Positions 8,597-18,077 are shown, counted from the stretch's first letter. The stretch is 64,000 nucleotides of DNA from Fructobacillus fructosus KCTC 3544 (GCF_001438695.1 NZ_JQBH01000011.1:1-64000), one strand, 5' to 3'. Made by a program: numbers and translations. Notes: generated from the sequence alone by a model not told the origin.

Positions 8597-8630
8597 AAAA
8601 AGCAATGGGTAAACCCCATTGCTTTTTTAC
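8595..8630. terminator. Bidirectional terminator
   Basis: GCAATGGG / CCCATTGC, 8 bp with a 5-nt loop, with A and T runs on the flanks. It lies between convergent rnhC and the YtxH-like gene. Confidence 0.9.
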
Positions 8631-8926
8631 TTTTCTAAATCAAGATCTTGTTCTTCGATTTCGATATCTGGTTGCGCATCCTCATCCTGTCCACTGATGG
8701 AATCAGAAAGAACAGACTTCGAAGAAGCATAGGAAGCCTTCGCCTGTTCAACGTATGGCGAAACGGCAGCATTTGCCTTATCGATAACATCCTGAACTTG
8801 TCCTTGTACTTGGTCCAGCTTCGCCTTCAACTTAGCCTGGTCTTGTTCAGACTTCAAAACCTTATAAGTCGCTGAAGCGGCCATGGCGAAAAAGAAACCT
8901 GCTACTACTTTCGTGCTTGCCTTCAT
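8627..8926 (-). CDS. YtxH-like membrane-anchored protein
   Basis: A 99-aa protein with one N-terminal hydrophobic segment (VVAGFFFAMAASATY, about 7-21), a lysine- and glutamine-rich coiled-coil region and an acidic C-terminus (EDAQPDIEIEEQDLDLEK). This resembles YtxH-type envelope stress proteins. It follows the DUF948 gene after 11 bp, matching the ytxG-ytxH order of Bacillus. The ATG at 8926 with AAAGGA upstream is preferred to an in-frame GTG five codons earlier. The molecular role is unknown. Confidence 0.72.
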   Translation of the reverse strand: MKASTKVVAGFFFAMAASATYKVLKSEQDQAKLKAKLDQVQGQVQDVIDKANAAVSPYVEQAKASYASSKSVLSDSISGQDEDAQPDIEIEEQDLDLEK

Positions 8927-8937
8927 GAGTGATCCTT

Positions 8938-9321
8938 TCACTTTGTCTTTTTCGAAGTTTTCTTTGGTGACTTTTTAAAGAGCTTTGATAACATCAAAGT
9001 AAAGCCAGTCTTTGTCGCGGTTCCGAAGCCAGAAACGGACGAAGACTTCCGACGAACTGAGCTGTTCAAACTTGAAATGGTTTCTGACAAGTCTGCTGCT
9101 GCCTGTACCGTTGCATTCAACGTTACCATCTTACCGTTAATGTCCTCAACCAATTCGTTGGTATTAACAATCAATTCGTTCGATGAACGAACAACTGAAT
9201 CAAGATCATCCGTCAAAACTGACACTGAGCGTGTCAAGCGAAGAATGAAAACTGTCAATGCCAAAACCAAAAGTAAAAAGGCTAAGGCAAAGATTAATAG
9301 CGAAATCTGTCCAACCGTCAT
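8938..9321 (-). CDS. DUF948 family membrane protein (YtxG-like)
   Basis: A 127-aa protein with an N-terminal transmembrane helix (ISLLIFALAFLLLVLALTVFIL), then a heptad-like helix typical of DUF948 (VLTDDLDSVVRSSNELI, VEDINGKMVTLNATVQAAADLSETI) and a very basic tail (KLFKKSPKKTSKKTK). GGAGAG lies upstream of the ATG and an extended -10 TGTTACAAT (TACAAT at 9367-9372) precedes the pair. It is coupled to the YtxH-like gene. Confidence 0.8.
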   Translation of the reverse strand: MTVGQISLLIFALAFLLLVLALTVFILRLTRSVSVLTDDLDSVVRSSNELIVNTNELVEDINGKMVTLNATVQAAADLSETISSLNSSVRRKSSSVSGFGTATKTGFTLMLSKLFKKSPKKTSKKTK

Positions 9322-9412
9322 AATCTCTCCTATCTTGTTATGTTGTTCTAAATAATAATCAAAACCATTGTAACAAAAAAATCGTGTCCCTACATTTTTT
9401 TAGGGATTTGAA

Positions 9413-9437
9413 ATAAAAAAAGCCCCCAAAGGGACTT
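9413..9437 (-). terminator. Intrinsic terminator of rny
   Basis: Short AGTCCC / GGGGCT hairpin followed by seven T on the minus strand, directly behind the rny stop codon. Confidence 0.75.
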
Positions 9438-9440
9438 TTT

Positions 9441-10997
9441 TTAACGAGCATAATCAACAGCTCTTGTTTCTCGAACAACCGTCACCTTAACGTGGCCAGG
9501 ATACTCAAGCTGATCTTCTACTTCCGCCTTAATGTCGTGGGCAAGAACCGTTGCCTGAATGTCTGAAACCTGATCAGGTTCGACAATCACGCGAACTTCT
9601 CGTCCTGCCTGAATGGCATAGGCGGATTTTACGCCGGAGTAATCACTCGCGATGTGTTCCAAATCAGTCAATCGTTGGACATAATTCTCCAATGACTCAG
9701 AACGAGCACCTGGACGTGCAGCAGAAATGGCATCAGCTGCTGTAACCAAGTCGGCAAGTGGTGATGTTGCTGCTGTGTCACCGTGGTGGGCGGCGATAGC
9801 ATTAATGACGTCAGGCTTTTCATGATATTTTTCTGCAATCCGAACCCCGAGTTCAACGTGAGAACCCTCAACTTCGGCATCAACTGCTTTCCCAATATCA
9901 TGCAAAAGACCAGCACGCTTTGCTTGTGCGACATCCATTTTAAATTCGGCAGCCATTAAACCAGTTAGCTTAGCGACTTCCATTGAGTGTTGCAAGACAT
10001 TTTGACCATAAGATGTCCGATAATTCATTCGTCCAACCAACTTAATTAAGTCGGGGTGGAGCCCACGAATACCTAATTCAAAGACTGCTGACTCACCCTT
10101 TTGACGAATGTTTTCATCCATCTGACGGCGGGCTTTCTCGACGGCCTCTTCAATTTTAGCAGGATTAATCCGTCCATCAGCTATCAGCGCATCCAGTGCG
10201 TTTTTAGCGATTTGACGTCTTAGGGGATCAAAACCAGATAGAACCACTGATTCAGGAGTGTCATCGATAATTAAGTCAATCCCGGTCAACGATTCCAGTG
10301 TTCGGATGTTTCGGCCTTCTCGGCCAATAATCCGCCCCTTCATGTCTTCGTTTGGAAGATTGACAACCGAAACAGTAACGTCTGAAACAGTATCCGCCGC
10401 AGAGCGCTGAATAGCCTCTACAATGACGTTTCGAGCCCGTTTCTCTCCTTCATTCTTGGCGTCTTGTTCATACTCTTGAATAAGAGCAGCACGTTCTTTT
10501 TCAAGCTGCGCCTTTGATGAACTTAAAATAACATCCTGAGCCTGATCACGGGTTAATTGAGCAATCTCAACTAACTTGTCTTCCTGCTCGGATAGTTTTT
10601 TCTGAGCCAATTCATCTTTTTTGACGGCAGCATCCAAACGGTTCTGAACTTGCGATTCCTTCTTGATGAGCGAAGCATCGCGTTCGTTCAACGTTGCATC
10701 TTTTTTATCTAAGGTATCAATTCGGACCTGTACACGAGCTTCTTGGTCTTCCACTCGTTTTTGCCGATTAGACAAAGAATCCTCAACTTGACGACGATAC
10801 TCCTGAGCATAACCCTTTGCATCGACATCCGCAGCTTTCTTGATACTCTTAGCTTCCTCGTTTGCTTGCTTTAAAATGTTTGTAGCCATCTGCTTAGCGT
10901 TATTTAAGCGAATCTGATCAACGATTTTTTTCGCTAAATAACCACCAACTAAGCCGATTAAAAGAGCAAAGAGTGCTGAAATAATAATTGTCAGCAT
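9441..10997 (-). CDS. rny: Ribonuclease Y
   Basis: A 518-aa membrane-anchored endoribonuclease that initiates mRNA decay. Order of domains: an N-terminal transmembrane helix (about 3-20), a long coiled coil (about 25-200), a KH domain with [21 protein letters not shown], and an HD domain with [10 protein letters not shown] and [10 protein letters not shown]; the HD pair is intact. Length is normal for the family. It stands alone between its own promoter and terminator. Confidence 0.96.
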   Translation of the reverse strand: MLTIIISALFALLIGLVGGYLAKKIVDQIRLNNAKQMATNILKQANEEAKSIKKAADVDAKGYAQEYRRQVEDSLSNRQKRVEDQEARVQVRIDTLDKKDATLNERDASLIKKESQVQNRLDAAVKKDELAQKKLSEQEDKLVEIAQLTRDQAQDVILSSSKAQLEKERAALIQEYEQDAKNEGEKRARNVIVEAIQRSAADTVSDVTVSVVNLPNEDMKGRIIGREGRNIRTLESLTGIDLIIDDTPESVVLSGFDPLRRQIAKNALDALIADGRINPAKIEEAVEKARRQMDENIRQKGESAVFELGIRGLHPDLIKLVGRMNYRTSYGQNVLQHSMEVAKLTGLMAAEFKMDVAQAKRAGLLHDIGKAVDAEVEGSHVELGVRIAEKYHEKPDVINAIAAHHGDTAATSPLADLVTAADAISAARPGARSESLENYVQRLTDLEHIASDYSGVKSAYAIQAGREVRVIVEPDQVSDIQATVLAHDIKAEVEDQLEYPGHVKVTVVRETRAVDYAR

Positions 10998-11040
10998 ATT
11001 CTTTTCCTTTCAGAGTGAATTGGATTTAATTCACATATCC

Positions 11041-11069
11041 AGTATAGACAACTTTAGGCCCTGGGTCAA
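11041..11069 (-). promoter_or_regulatory. Promoter of rny
   Basis: TTGACC (11064-11069) and TATACT (11041-11046), 17 bp apart, about 44 bp before the rny ATG. Confidence 0.75.
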
Positions 11070-11185
11070 TTAGATTCACAAGGCGCTTTCCCTAATAAAA
11101 GTCTTTGAAACCGCTGTGACAGTCTATCTGCCCATTCTATATACCAGAAAAATTTTTTAAATACGTACTTTTACCCTAACAAAAA

Positions 11186-11210
11186 GAAAAGTCCGCCAAG
11201 CGGACTTTTC
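11186..11210 (-). terminator. Terminator of the secG-rnr-smpB operon
   Basis: Hairpin AAAAGTCCGC / GCGGACTTTT with a short loop and following T-rich sequence, just after the smpB stop. Confidence 0.85.
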
Positions 11211-11211
11211 T

Positions 11212-11676
11212 TTAGCGTTTAAACTGTCGATTCAATTCACGTTCCATATCGCGTTTTTTGATTGACTGCCTTTTATCGTATTGTTTCTTCCCACGGCCAA
11301 CACCAATCAAGACTTTTGCAAAGCCCTTCTTCATGTACACCTTAAGCGGAACAATCGTCACACCCGCTTCCTTGACTAAGGCAGCTAATTGCTGAATTTG
11401 TCGCTTATGAAGTAAGAGAATACGAGAACGCAAAGGATCAACATTAAATTGATTTCCCTGTTCATAGTTAGCAATATGAACATTGGTCAAGTAAGCCTGT
11501 CCGTCATGGATGGTGACAAAGCCATCTCCAATCGTTATTTGACCAGCTCGAACTGATTTGATTTCAGTTCCAGTTAGAACAATGCCTGCCTCGAAGGTTT
11601 CCTCAATTGCATAATTAAAGCGTGCCTTTCGATTGGTTGCCAAAGCATCGTTTTGAATATTCTTTTTCTTTGCCAT
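11212..11676 (-). CDS. smpB: SsrA-binding protein SmpB
   Basis: A 154-aa SmpB that delivers tmRNA to stalled ribosomes. Conserved stretches include ARFNYAIEETFEAGIVLTGTEIKS, NVHIANYE, RSRILLLHKRQI and VPLKVYMKKGFAKVLIGVGRGKK, with the basic C-terminal tail (KKQYDKRQSIKKRDMERELNRQFKR) that enters the decoding centre. It is last in secG-rnr-smpB, the usual Gram-positive order. Confidence 0.96.
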   Translation of the reverse strand: MAKKKNIQNDALATNRKARFNYAIEETFEAGIVLTGTEIKSVRAGQITIGDGFVTIHDGQAYLTNVHIANYEQGNQFNVDPLRSRILLLHKRQIQQLAALVKEAGVTIVPLKVYMKKGFAKVLIGVGRGKKQYDKRQSIKKRDMERELNRQFKR

Positions 11677-11698
11677 GGCGACCCCTCACTTCTTTACA

Positions 11699-14095
11699 CT
11701 ACTTTTGTTTAATGGAAAAGGGATGCTTTTGTTGCCCATTTCCACGTGCCGGTTTTTTAGTCCCATGCTGTCGATGATTGTGCCCATCGCCTGCTTTCTT
11801 ATTTCCGGATTTGTCTGAACGATTTTTCGAACGATCGCGTCCACGTTGACCGTTTCCACCGTTACGACGACCACCTTTTTTATCGCGATTGAATTGACCA
11901 CGATTTGGTTGTGGCACCTTGATGTCGGTCGTTGGTGCTTCTTCCGGATTGACCAGCATAAAGTCAACCGTCGAATCCTTCTTCGAAGCACGGATTACCT
12001 TGACTTTGACCTTTTGACCAATTTGGAAAATATGGTGCTTTGAACGACCAATTAAGGCTGCGTGTTTCTCATCATAGTCGTAGTGGTCATCGGTCAGGTT
12101 GGAAATGTGAACCAGCCCTTCAACAGTGTTTTCGAGCGAAACAAAGAGGCCGAATTTCAAAGCAGCGTTCACGACACCTTCATACTCATTGCCCACCTTG
12201 TCTTCCATGTATTCGGCTTTCTTCATGGCGTCAACTAAACGTTCCGTATCGATGGCACGACGTTCACGGGTTGATGTGTCGATTCCGATTTGCCCAAGTG
12301 AAGAAGCATACTTTTCTTGAGCATCTGTGCCATAACCATTGGCTGCATACCACTTAATCAAACGATGGACCGTCAAATCAGGGTAACGACGAATTGGTGA
12401 CGTAAAGTGCGTATAATACTTAGCACCCAAACCAAAGTGCCCCAGTGGTTCTGGCGAATACTTGGCCTGCTTCATCGCGCGCAACATCATTGTTGAGATC
12501 ATCTGCTCAGCAGGATCATCCTTGACTTGATTCATTAAAGTCTGCAACATCATTGGCGTGACATTGGCAGGATCTCCCTTAACGGGGTGTCCGAGTGCTT
12601 TCGCAAATTCAAAGAAGGACTTTGCTCGCTCCTCATCCGGGGTTTCGTGAACACGATAAAGGAATGGTACCTTTTTCTTATCAAAATGTTCTGCAACGGT
12701 TTCGTTAGCAGTCAACATAAAGGATTCAATCATTCGTTCAGCCGTTCCACGTTCACGAACGACAACGTCAATGGCTTTGCCGTTTTCATCGACAACAATG
12801 GATGCTTCCGGTGTATCAAATTCAATTGCACCACGTTTTTCACGTTTTTTAGCTAAAATTTTGTGTAGTTCACCCATTGTATCGAACATGTCAGCCAGCC
12901 CAGCATATTCGTTACGTGCTGGTTCGTCACCGGCCAAGATGTCATTGACTTTGTCATAAGTCATACGGGCGTGGGACTCAATAACCGACTGAGCCAGACG
13001 ATGTTTCACAACTTCGCCGTGAGGATTAATTTCCATCTCAACCGACATGGCTAAACGAGTCACGTTCGGATTCAAGGAAGCAATCCCGTTGGACAGTTTT
13101 TGTGGCAACATCGGAATAACACGATCTGTTAAGTAAACAGAAGTCCCCCGATTGTATGCTTCCGCATCAATAGCAGAACCTGGGCGTACATAATGTGAAA
13201 CATCAGCAATGTGGACACCCAAATGGTAATTCCCGTTATCTAACTTCCAGGCCACAACAGCATCATCGATATCCTTGGTATCAGCACCATCAATGGTGAC
13301 CAATGGTTGATCGGTGATATCCTGACGGCCCTCCCATTCGGATGGTAGCACTTCATTTGGAATGGCATCGGCTTCCTTCATCACCTCTGCCGGAAAGTGG
13401 TTGGGTACTTTTTTATTTTCGACAATTTGCATGATATCCATGCCAGGCTCGTTTTCGTAACCAAGCACCTGCGTAATTGTTGCCACTAATTGCTTCGGAT
13501 GCAAATCATCAGCATAAGCCGTAACTTCTGCCACGACCACTTGTCCATCGTGCAAATCCTGTTCGGCACTAGAAGAGTCAATTAACACCTGAAATGAAGC
13601 CGCTTTTTTGTCTGATAAGCGTAATTGGCCAAGCATGCCCTGATAAGCTGAATCTGATGTATAGACTCCAACAACACGAGAATAGGCATGTTCGAGAATT
13701 TCTTCTACTTTTCCTTCTGGTCCACGATCGGCTGATTGAGCGGGCTTCACCATTGAAACACGAACCGTATCCCCCTGCATGGCCTGCATCGTATTATCTG
13801 GACCAATAAAGTAGTCAGGCAAATTTTCATCATAGCGGACAAAGCCAAAACCCTTATCATTGGCCTTAAATTCACCAACGATGTCCCCCTTCTTACCTTG
13901 AAACTGGTAGCTGTCCTGCTCGACTTTTTTAACGATTTGATTATCAGCTAAGTTTTCCAGGACCGACAGAACCTGACGGTAACCGGAAGCGCCTTCCAAT
14001 CGTAAACCATCGGCCAAGTTTTGTGCCGAAAAGGCCTGCTTAGGGTTGGCCTTTAAGAACCCTTCTAATTGTTCTTTTACTTGTTTTGTTTCCAT
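11699..14095 (-). CDS. rnr: Ribonuclease R
   Basis: A 798-aa 3'-5' exoribonuclease. An N-terminal winged-helix and cold-shock domains come first, then the RNB catalytic domain with DGADTKDIDDAVVAW (metal-binding aspartates) and the HIADVSHYV motif, then an S1 domain near residues 640-720 (YEGVVNAALKFGLFVSLEN). The tail is low-complexity and very basic (RNGGNGQRGRDRSKNRSDKSG), probably for RNA or ribosome binding. Cotranscribed with secG and smpB; it may cooperate with tmRNA in degrading non-stop mRNA. Confidence 0.96.
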   Translation of the reverse strand: METKQVKEQLEGFLKANPKQAFSAQNLADGLRLEGASGYRQVLSVLENLADNQIVKKVEQDSYQFQGKKGDIVGEFKANDKGFGFVRYDENLPDYFIGPDNTMQAMQGDTVRVSMVKPAQSADRGPEGKVEEILEHAYSRVVGVYTSDSAYQGMLGQLRLSDKKAASFQVLIDSSSAEQDLHDGQVVVAEVTAYADDLHPKQLVATITQVLGYENEPGMDIMQIVENKKVPNHFPAEVMKEADAIPNEVLPSEWEGRQDITDQPLVTIDGADTKDIDDAVVAWKLDNGNYHLGVHIADVSHYVRPGSAIDAEAYNRGTSVYLTDRVIPMLPQKLSNGIASLNPNVTRLAMSVEMEINPHGEVVKHRLAQSVIESHARMTYDKVNDILAGDEPARNEYAGLADMFDTMGELHKILAKKREKRGAIEFDTPEASIVVDENGKAIDVVVRERGTAERMIESFMLTANETVAEHFDKKKVPFLYRVHETPDEERAKSFFEFAKALGHPVKGDPANVTPMMLQTLMNQVKDDPAEQMISTMMLRAMKQAKYSPEPLGHFGLGAKYYTHFTSPIRRYPDLTVHRLIKWYAANGYGTDAQEKYASSLGQIGIDTSTRERRAIDTERLVDAMKKAEYMEDKVGNEYEGVVNAALKFGLFVSLENTVEGLVHISNLTDDHYDYDEKHAALIGRSKHHIFQIGQKVKVKVIRASKKDSTVDFMLVNPEEAPTTDIKVPQPNRGQFNRDKKGGRRNGGNGQRGRDRSKNRSDKSGNKKAGDGHNHRQHGTKKPARGNGQQKHPFSIKQK

Positions 14096-14122
14096 AAATG
14101 TTTCTTTCTAAAAAATGCTAAT

Positions 14123-14152
14123 AAAAAATCAGTCTACAAAAAAGTAAACTGA
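14123..14152 (-). terminator. Possible weak terminator between secG and rnr
   Basis: Imperfect TCAGTTTAC / GTAGACTGA hairpin (one G-T pair) followed by six T on the minus strand. It lies between secG and rnr and could reduce read-through to rnr-smpB. Confidence 0.5.
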
Positions 14153-14161
14153 CCTTATTAA

Positions 14162-14398
14162 TTAATGAGCGGCTAAGTACATGAGTACCAAAGCAATGAT
14201 AAACCAAATGGTTCCTAAAATGGTCGTGATACGACGCATAATTGCTTCAAAGCCGCGAGACTTTCGTTCTGTAAATAAATCAGTTGCACCACCAGACAAC
14301 GCTGACAATGCATCTTGTTGTTTGCTAGGCTGCATCATGACTGAAACAATCAGCAAGAAGCCAACAACCAGCAAGAGAATGGTTAAAATATTAGTCAC
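14162..14398 (-). CDS. secG: Preprotein translocase subunit SecG
   Basis: A 78-aa SecG with two transmembrane helices (NILTILLLVVGFLLIVSVMM and ILGTIWFIIALVLMYLA) flanking a loop with the family motif PSKQQDALSALSGGATDLF. It assists SecYE protein export. The GTG at 14398 is preferred because GGAGG lies 7 nt upstream; the in-frame GTG two codons earlier is too close to it. Confidence 0.9.
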   Translation of the reverse strand: MTNILTILLLVVGFLLIVSVMMQPSKQQDALSALSGGATDLFTERKSRGFEAIMRRITTILGTIWFIIALVLMYLAAH

Positions 14399-14430
14399 TA
14401 GCACGCCTCCACTCGCAATTCATACTTTTT

Positions 14431-14459
14431 AGTATAGCAAAGTTTCTTTTAATTTCCAA
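14431..14459 (-). promoter_or_regulatory. Promoter of secG-rnr-smpB
   Basis: TTGGAA (14454-14459) and TATACT (14431-14436), 17 bp apart; the -35 lies within the end of the upstream methyltransferase gene. Confidence 0.65.
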
Positions 14460-15222
14460 GTGACAGACGGAACATCAGGACTCCACCAGCGACCGCCACG
14501 TTGAGCGATTCCGCTGAACCAATCAATGGAATATAAAGATTAGCCGTTGTTTGCTTAGCCAACTCAGGATTCAATCCCTGTCCTTCGTTTCCAACAATCA
14601 AAGCGCCGGCTGACAAACCGTGAATGTCTTGGTATGGCTTGGCATCTTCGTTCAATTCTGAACCATAAACCGGTAAGGCATTATCCTTAAAGGCTTTAAT
14701 CCAATCATTCAAATCACCTTGCAAAACCTCCAAATGGAAATTTGATCCCTGCATGGCACGAACGACTTTGGGTGCGTACAAATCAGCTGTACCCGTTCCG
14801 AGAACAACCCCTTTGAAGCCAGCAGCATCGGCTGTACGAACTAATGTCCCAACGTTACCTGGGTCTTGGATTGCATCCAAGAAGAGCCAAAGACCATCAT
14901 GTACGTATGCTGGATCAAAGGTTTTTTCTGGCAAAGTCACTTCAGCGAAGATACCCTGTGGTGTCTTCGAACCAGCAATGTGAGCAGCGACTTCTTTCGA
15001 AATTTCAAAAGCGGGAACGCCGTGTGGCACATCGGGCAAATGCTCCTGCATCTGTTCCTCGGTTGCCATGATGGCATGGAACTTTGCCTTAGCGTTGATG
15101 GCCTCTTGAACTAAATGCCAGCCATCCAAAAGATAGGTCTTTTGTTCAAGACGTCCCTTTTTCGTAGCTAGCTTTGCCCAAGCCTTCACTTTGCTGTTTT
15201 GCTTCGATAAAATTCGTTCCAT
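14449..15222 (-). CDS. TrmH/SpoU family RNA 2'-O-methyltransferase
   Basis: A 257-aa SPOUT methyltransferase, probably acting on rRNA. An N-terminal substrate-binding domain (LEQKTYLLDGWHLVQEAI, about 25-45) precedes the SPOUT domain with motif 1 LDAIQDPGNVGTLVRTADAAGF, motif 2 ALIVGNEGQGL and motif 3 IPLIGSAESLNVAVAGGVLMF, which form the knotted SAM site. The exact target base cannot be told from sequence. It lies 20 bp downstream of yidC on the same strand. Confidence 0.9.
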   Translation of the reverse strand: MERILSKQNSKVKAWAKLATKKGRLEQKTYLLDGWHLVQEAINAKAKFHAIMATEEQMQEHLPDVPHGVPAFEISKEVAAHIAGSKTPQGIFAEVTLPEKTFDPAYVHDGLWLFLDAIQDPGNVGTLVRTADAAGFKGVVLGTGTADLYAPKVVRAMQGSNFHLEVLQGDLNDWIKAFKDNALPVYGSELNEDAKPYQDIHGLSAGALIVGNEGQGLNPELAKQTTANLYIPLIGSAESLNVAVAGGVLMFRLSLGN

Positions 15223-15242
15223 ATTACTTCCTTTTTCTCGAC

Positions 15243-16187
15243 CTATTGGTCGTTTGAACGGTGCTGCTTTCCAGCATTGCGTCCACCATGTGCTACGTCC
15301 TCACTCACGGCCCTTGGGCGCAAGTCTTCTGGTCGAACACGAGTTGTTTTTGCTGATGAATTAGTCCCAGCATTGACTTGTTGGTTTAAGAGATCATCAG
15401 CTGTTTTTTGAATAACAAAATTTTGATCAACATGTTTCTGTAATTGATCGTAATATAAATGGTTAATCAGCGCCTGAGCCAACACAAAGATTCCACCTAC
15501 CATGAAATACAGCCCAAGTGCACCAGATGAAACCAACGTAAAGCCAGCAATCATGATTGGCATAAACCACATCAACATACCCGTCTGCTTCTTCTGTGCA
15601 GCTGGAATGTGAAGTTGGGTCATGTAGGCCTGCGCCAGATAAATCACTAGGACCAGTACAGAGAAAAGAATCTGACGGGAAGACAAACTAAAACCAAAGA
15701 AGGTCGCTGACTTCAATCCGTTGGCATGCATAATTGCCAAATACAAACCAGAAAAGATTGGCATTTGAATGGCCATCGTCAACCATGAGACACCACCCGT
15801 CAAAGAGATGTTATTTTCACGGTAAAGCGACATGGAGGCCATGGAAGCTGCCTGCTGTTCTTGAGGGGTCTTAGCGGCTTTCACCGCTGCTTGTACCTTT
15901 TCAAACTCCGGACGCAACTTTTGCATCTTTAATTGCGAAATTGTGGTCTTCTTTGATTGGCTAACCATGATTGGTAGCAAACAAAGTCGAACAATAGCAG
16001 TCAAAATAATGATAGCCCAACCAATAGCGTTTACGCCGCCAACCATGTGCGCAATGTCAATTAAAATATTGGCAATTGGCTTCGCTACCATATTGTAGAT
16101 ACGCCCATGGATGCCGTAGCCGCCCGTAAACAAATAAATATCGAACAGAACCACTAAGACAGTGGCATAACGTTTCAATTGTTTCAT
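15243..16187 (-). CDS. yidC: Membrane protein insertase YidC/OxaA
   Basis: A 314-aa insertase with five expected transmembrane helices. The hydrophilic-groove arginine is present in GWAIIILTAIVRLCLLPIM, followed by a cytoplasmic hairpin (QLKMQKLRPEFEKVQAAVK). The tail after about 260 is hydrophilic and rich in Arg and His, as in YidC2-type proteins that bind ribosomes. Most Gram-positive YidC proteins are lipoproteins with a Cys after the first helix; here the position reads LFTGG with no Cys. TAGGAG precedes the ATG. Confidence 0.93.
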   Translation of the reverse strand: MKQLKRYATVLVVLFDIYLFTGGYGIHGRIYNMVAKPIANILIDIAHMVGGVNAIGWAIIILTAIVRLCLLPIMVSQSKKTTISQLKMQKLRPEFEKVQAAVKAAKTPQEQQAASMASMSLYRENNISLTGGVSWLTMAIQMPIFSGLYLAIMHANGLKSATFFGFSLSSRQILFSVLVLVIYLAQAYMTQLHIPAAQKKQTGMLMWFMPIMIAGFTLVSSGALGLYFMVGGIFVLAQALINHLYYDQLQKHVDQNFVIQKTADDLLNQQVNAGTNSSAKTTRVRPEDLRPRAVSEDVAHGGRNAGKQHRSNDQ

Positions 16188-16236
16188 GAATACTCCTAAA
16201 AACAGTATGGAAGAAAAAATTCTATCAATCCCTACT

Positions 16237-16245
16237 ATTATAGCA
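16237..16245 (-). promoter_or_regulatory. Extended -10 promoter of yidC
   Basis: TGCTATAAT on the minus strand (TATAAT at 16237-16242) overlaps the end of the histidine kinase gene, about 50 bp before the yidC ATG. No good -35 box is seen, as expected for an extended -10 promoter. Confidence 0.5.
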
Positions 16246-17386
16246 AAGATTCACTATCTTTCGTGTCCTTTTTACCCTGGTCGCTAACGCTCTGGCTTTC
16301 AGTGGATGGTTGAACGATTGGAAAACGAAGACGGAATGATGAACCAGACCCTAGGGCTGATTCCACTTGAACCTGTCCGCCGTAGGCAGCCACCATTTTT
16401 TTGACGATTGATAGACCCAAGCCATTCCCACCAGGTTGGTGAACACGCGCCTTATCAACACGATAAAAACGATCAAAAATGCGGTCGAGGTCTTCACTTG
16501 CGATGCCTTGCCCAAAGTCCTGAACACCAATTTCGACCCATGACCCGGCCTTCGCCAAAGCTAAGTGGACCTCTTTTCGTTCCGTTGAGTATTTTAGTGC
16601 GTTATCAATCAAGATAATCAATAACTGTTCCAAATGGTCTGGGCGAATGGCGATTTCTGATGTCTGATCCAAACCGTTATCAAAAGTCCAAGAGAATTCT
16701 GGGTGTAAGACTTGAAAATCATGATAAACACGACTGACCACCGGCCAAACTGCGGTATGGTCTTGTTCCGTGTTGACCGTTAGCTTTTCCGCCCGAGTCA
16801 GCTCCAGCATCTCGTTGACTAACACTTCCATTCGCTTAATCTCAGCTAACGAAGAGGAGAGTGAGTCTTCAAGAACCTCGGGATCATCCTTTCCCCAACG
16901 TTCCAACAAGTTTAGGTGCCCCTTCACAATAGCAACAGGTGTTCTCAACTCATGGGAAACATCCGAAACAAAATCCTGTTGTGACTGCATCAAGTTTTGA
17001 ACTTGGTTCATCGTTTCATTTATGACGGAACCCAGATTGTCGAGTTCCTTGTTATAGGCAACCGGTTGCACACGGTTACTGGTCAATGGGTCTTCTTCAA
17101 AAGTCTCCATAACTTTTTCTAATTTTTTGACCGGCCAAACAAAAACTTGGGCCAACAAAAAAGCAAGCAGCAAAATACCACCTAACGCAAAAAAGAGGAA
17201 GCTCCACCACCAATGACCAATGGCCTCAAAAACTGCCTTCGATAAATCCGGTCCCTGAATCGCCATCAATCCTAAAACAATGCCACAGGCAATGAGCAAA
17301 AAGCCCACCGTTAGTCCCAGCGTTAAAATCGCCTGGGTACTAGTTAACGGTGAGCGTTTTTGATTGTTATTTTTCTCTTCTACCAT
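16238..17386 (-). CDS. Sensor histidine kinase
   Basis: A 382-aa kinase of the ArlS/LisK/CsrS type. Two N-terminal transmembrane helices (about 18-45 and 60-83) enclose only about 18 outer residues (QGPDLSKAVFEAIGHW). A HAMP-like linker leads to the H-box DFVSDVSHELRTPVAIVKGHL, N-box ILIDNALKYS, G1 DFGQGI and G2 GGNGLGLSIVKK. All catalytic motifs are intact. It starts one base after the response regulator stop, with GGAG 5 nt upstream, so the pair is coupled. The very short outer loop suggests sensing within or at the membrane. Confidence 0.92.
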   Translation of the reverse strand: MVEEKNNNQKRSPLTSTQAILTLGLTVGFLLIACGIVLGLMAIQGPDLSKAVFEAIGHWWWSFLFFALGGILLLAFLLAQVFVWPVKKLEKVMETFEEDPLTSNRVQPVAYNKELDNLGSVINETMNQVQNLMQSQQDFVSDVSHELRTPVAIVKGHLNLLERWGKDDPEVLEDSLSSSLAEIKRMEVLVNEMLELTRAEKLTVNTEQDHTAVWPVVSRVYHDFQVLHPEFSWTFDNGLDQTSEIAIRPDHLEQLLIILIDNALKYSTERKEVHLALAKAGSWVEIGVQDFGQGIASEDLDRIFDRFYRVDKARVHQPGGNGLGLSIVKKMVAAYGGQVQVESALGSGSSFRLRFPIVQPSTESQSVSDQGKKDTKDSESLL

Positions 17387-17387
17387 C

Positions 17388-18077
17388 TCAGCTCCGCATC
17401 ACATAGCCCGTACCACGGACCGTTTGGATATAAGAAGTCTTTGAATCTGGTTCATCTAACTTATTACGCAAGTAACGAATGTATACATCCACCACGTTCG
17501 TTTCAATCTTTGTATCCACACCCCAAACCTTCTTTAGAAGCTTTTCACGGGGCTGTACGACGTCGATGTTTTCGAGCAAGATCAAAAGCAAATCATACTC
17601 ACGCTTGGTTAGTGAAATAATTTGATCATCACGTCGAACCGTTCGGTTTTCCTTTTCCAACTTCAAGTTTTTGAAGGAAATCACGTTCAAAGAAGAAGCG
17701 GCTGGCTCTTTCTCGATATCAATACGACGCATGAGCGATCGAACACGAGCCAAAAGTTCTTCGATGGCAAAAGGCTTTACAACGTAATCATCGGCCCCAT
17801 AATCCAAACCAGAAACACGGTCGATAACGGAATCACGGGCGGTCATCATAATGATGGGCGTCTTCTTCACTTCACGCAAACGACGGGCAACTTCAAATCC
17901 ATTTAATTCTGGCAGCATCAAATCCAACAAAATCAAATCAAAATCTTCCTTCAAAGCTAAATCCAAGCCTTCACGACCGTTCAGAACAGTCTCAACTTGA
18001 TAACCCTCGTGTTCCAGTTCTAATTTAACAAACTTTGCCAAGTTTTCTTCATCTTCAACAATTAAAATACGGCTCAT
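17388..18077 (-). CDS. OmpR-family response regulator
   Basis: A 229-aa regulator. The receiver domain (1-115) has the acidic pocket EDEE at 8-11, phospho-acceptor Asp52 in LILLDLMLPELNG and Lys in the KPFAIEEL motif. A C-terminal winged-helix domain contains LTKREYDLLLILLEN and VDVYIRYLRNKLDEP. The closest recognisable group is ArlR/LisR/CsrR. The ATG at 18077 with GGAGAAGACG upstream is the better start than an in-frame one nine codons earlier. Likely controls envelope functions with the following kinase. Confidence 0.93.
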   Translation of the reverse strand: MSRILIVEDEENLAKFVKLELEHEGYQVETVLNGREGLDLALKEDFDLILLDLMLPELNGFEVARRLREVKKTPIIMMTARDSVIDRVSGLDYGADDYVVKPFAIEELLARVRSLMRRIDIEKEPAASSLNVISFKNLKLEKENRTVRRDDQIISLTKREYDLLLILLENIDVVQPREKLLKKVWGVDTKIETNVVDVYIRYLRNKLDEPDSKTSYIQTVRGTGYVMRS

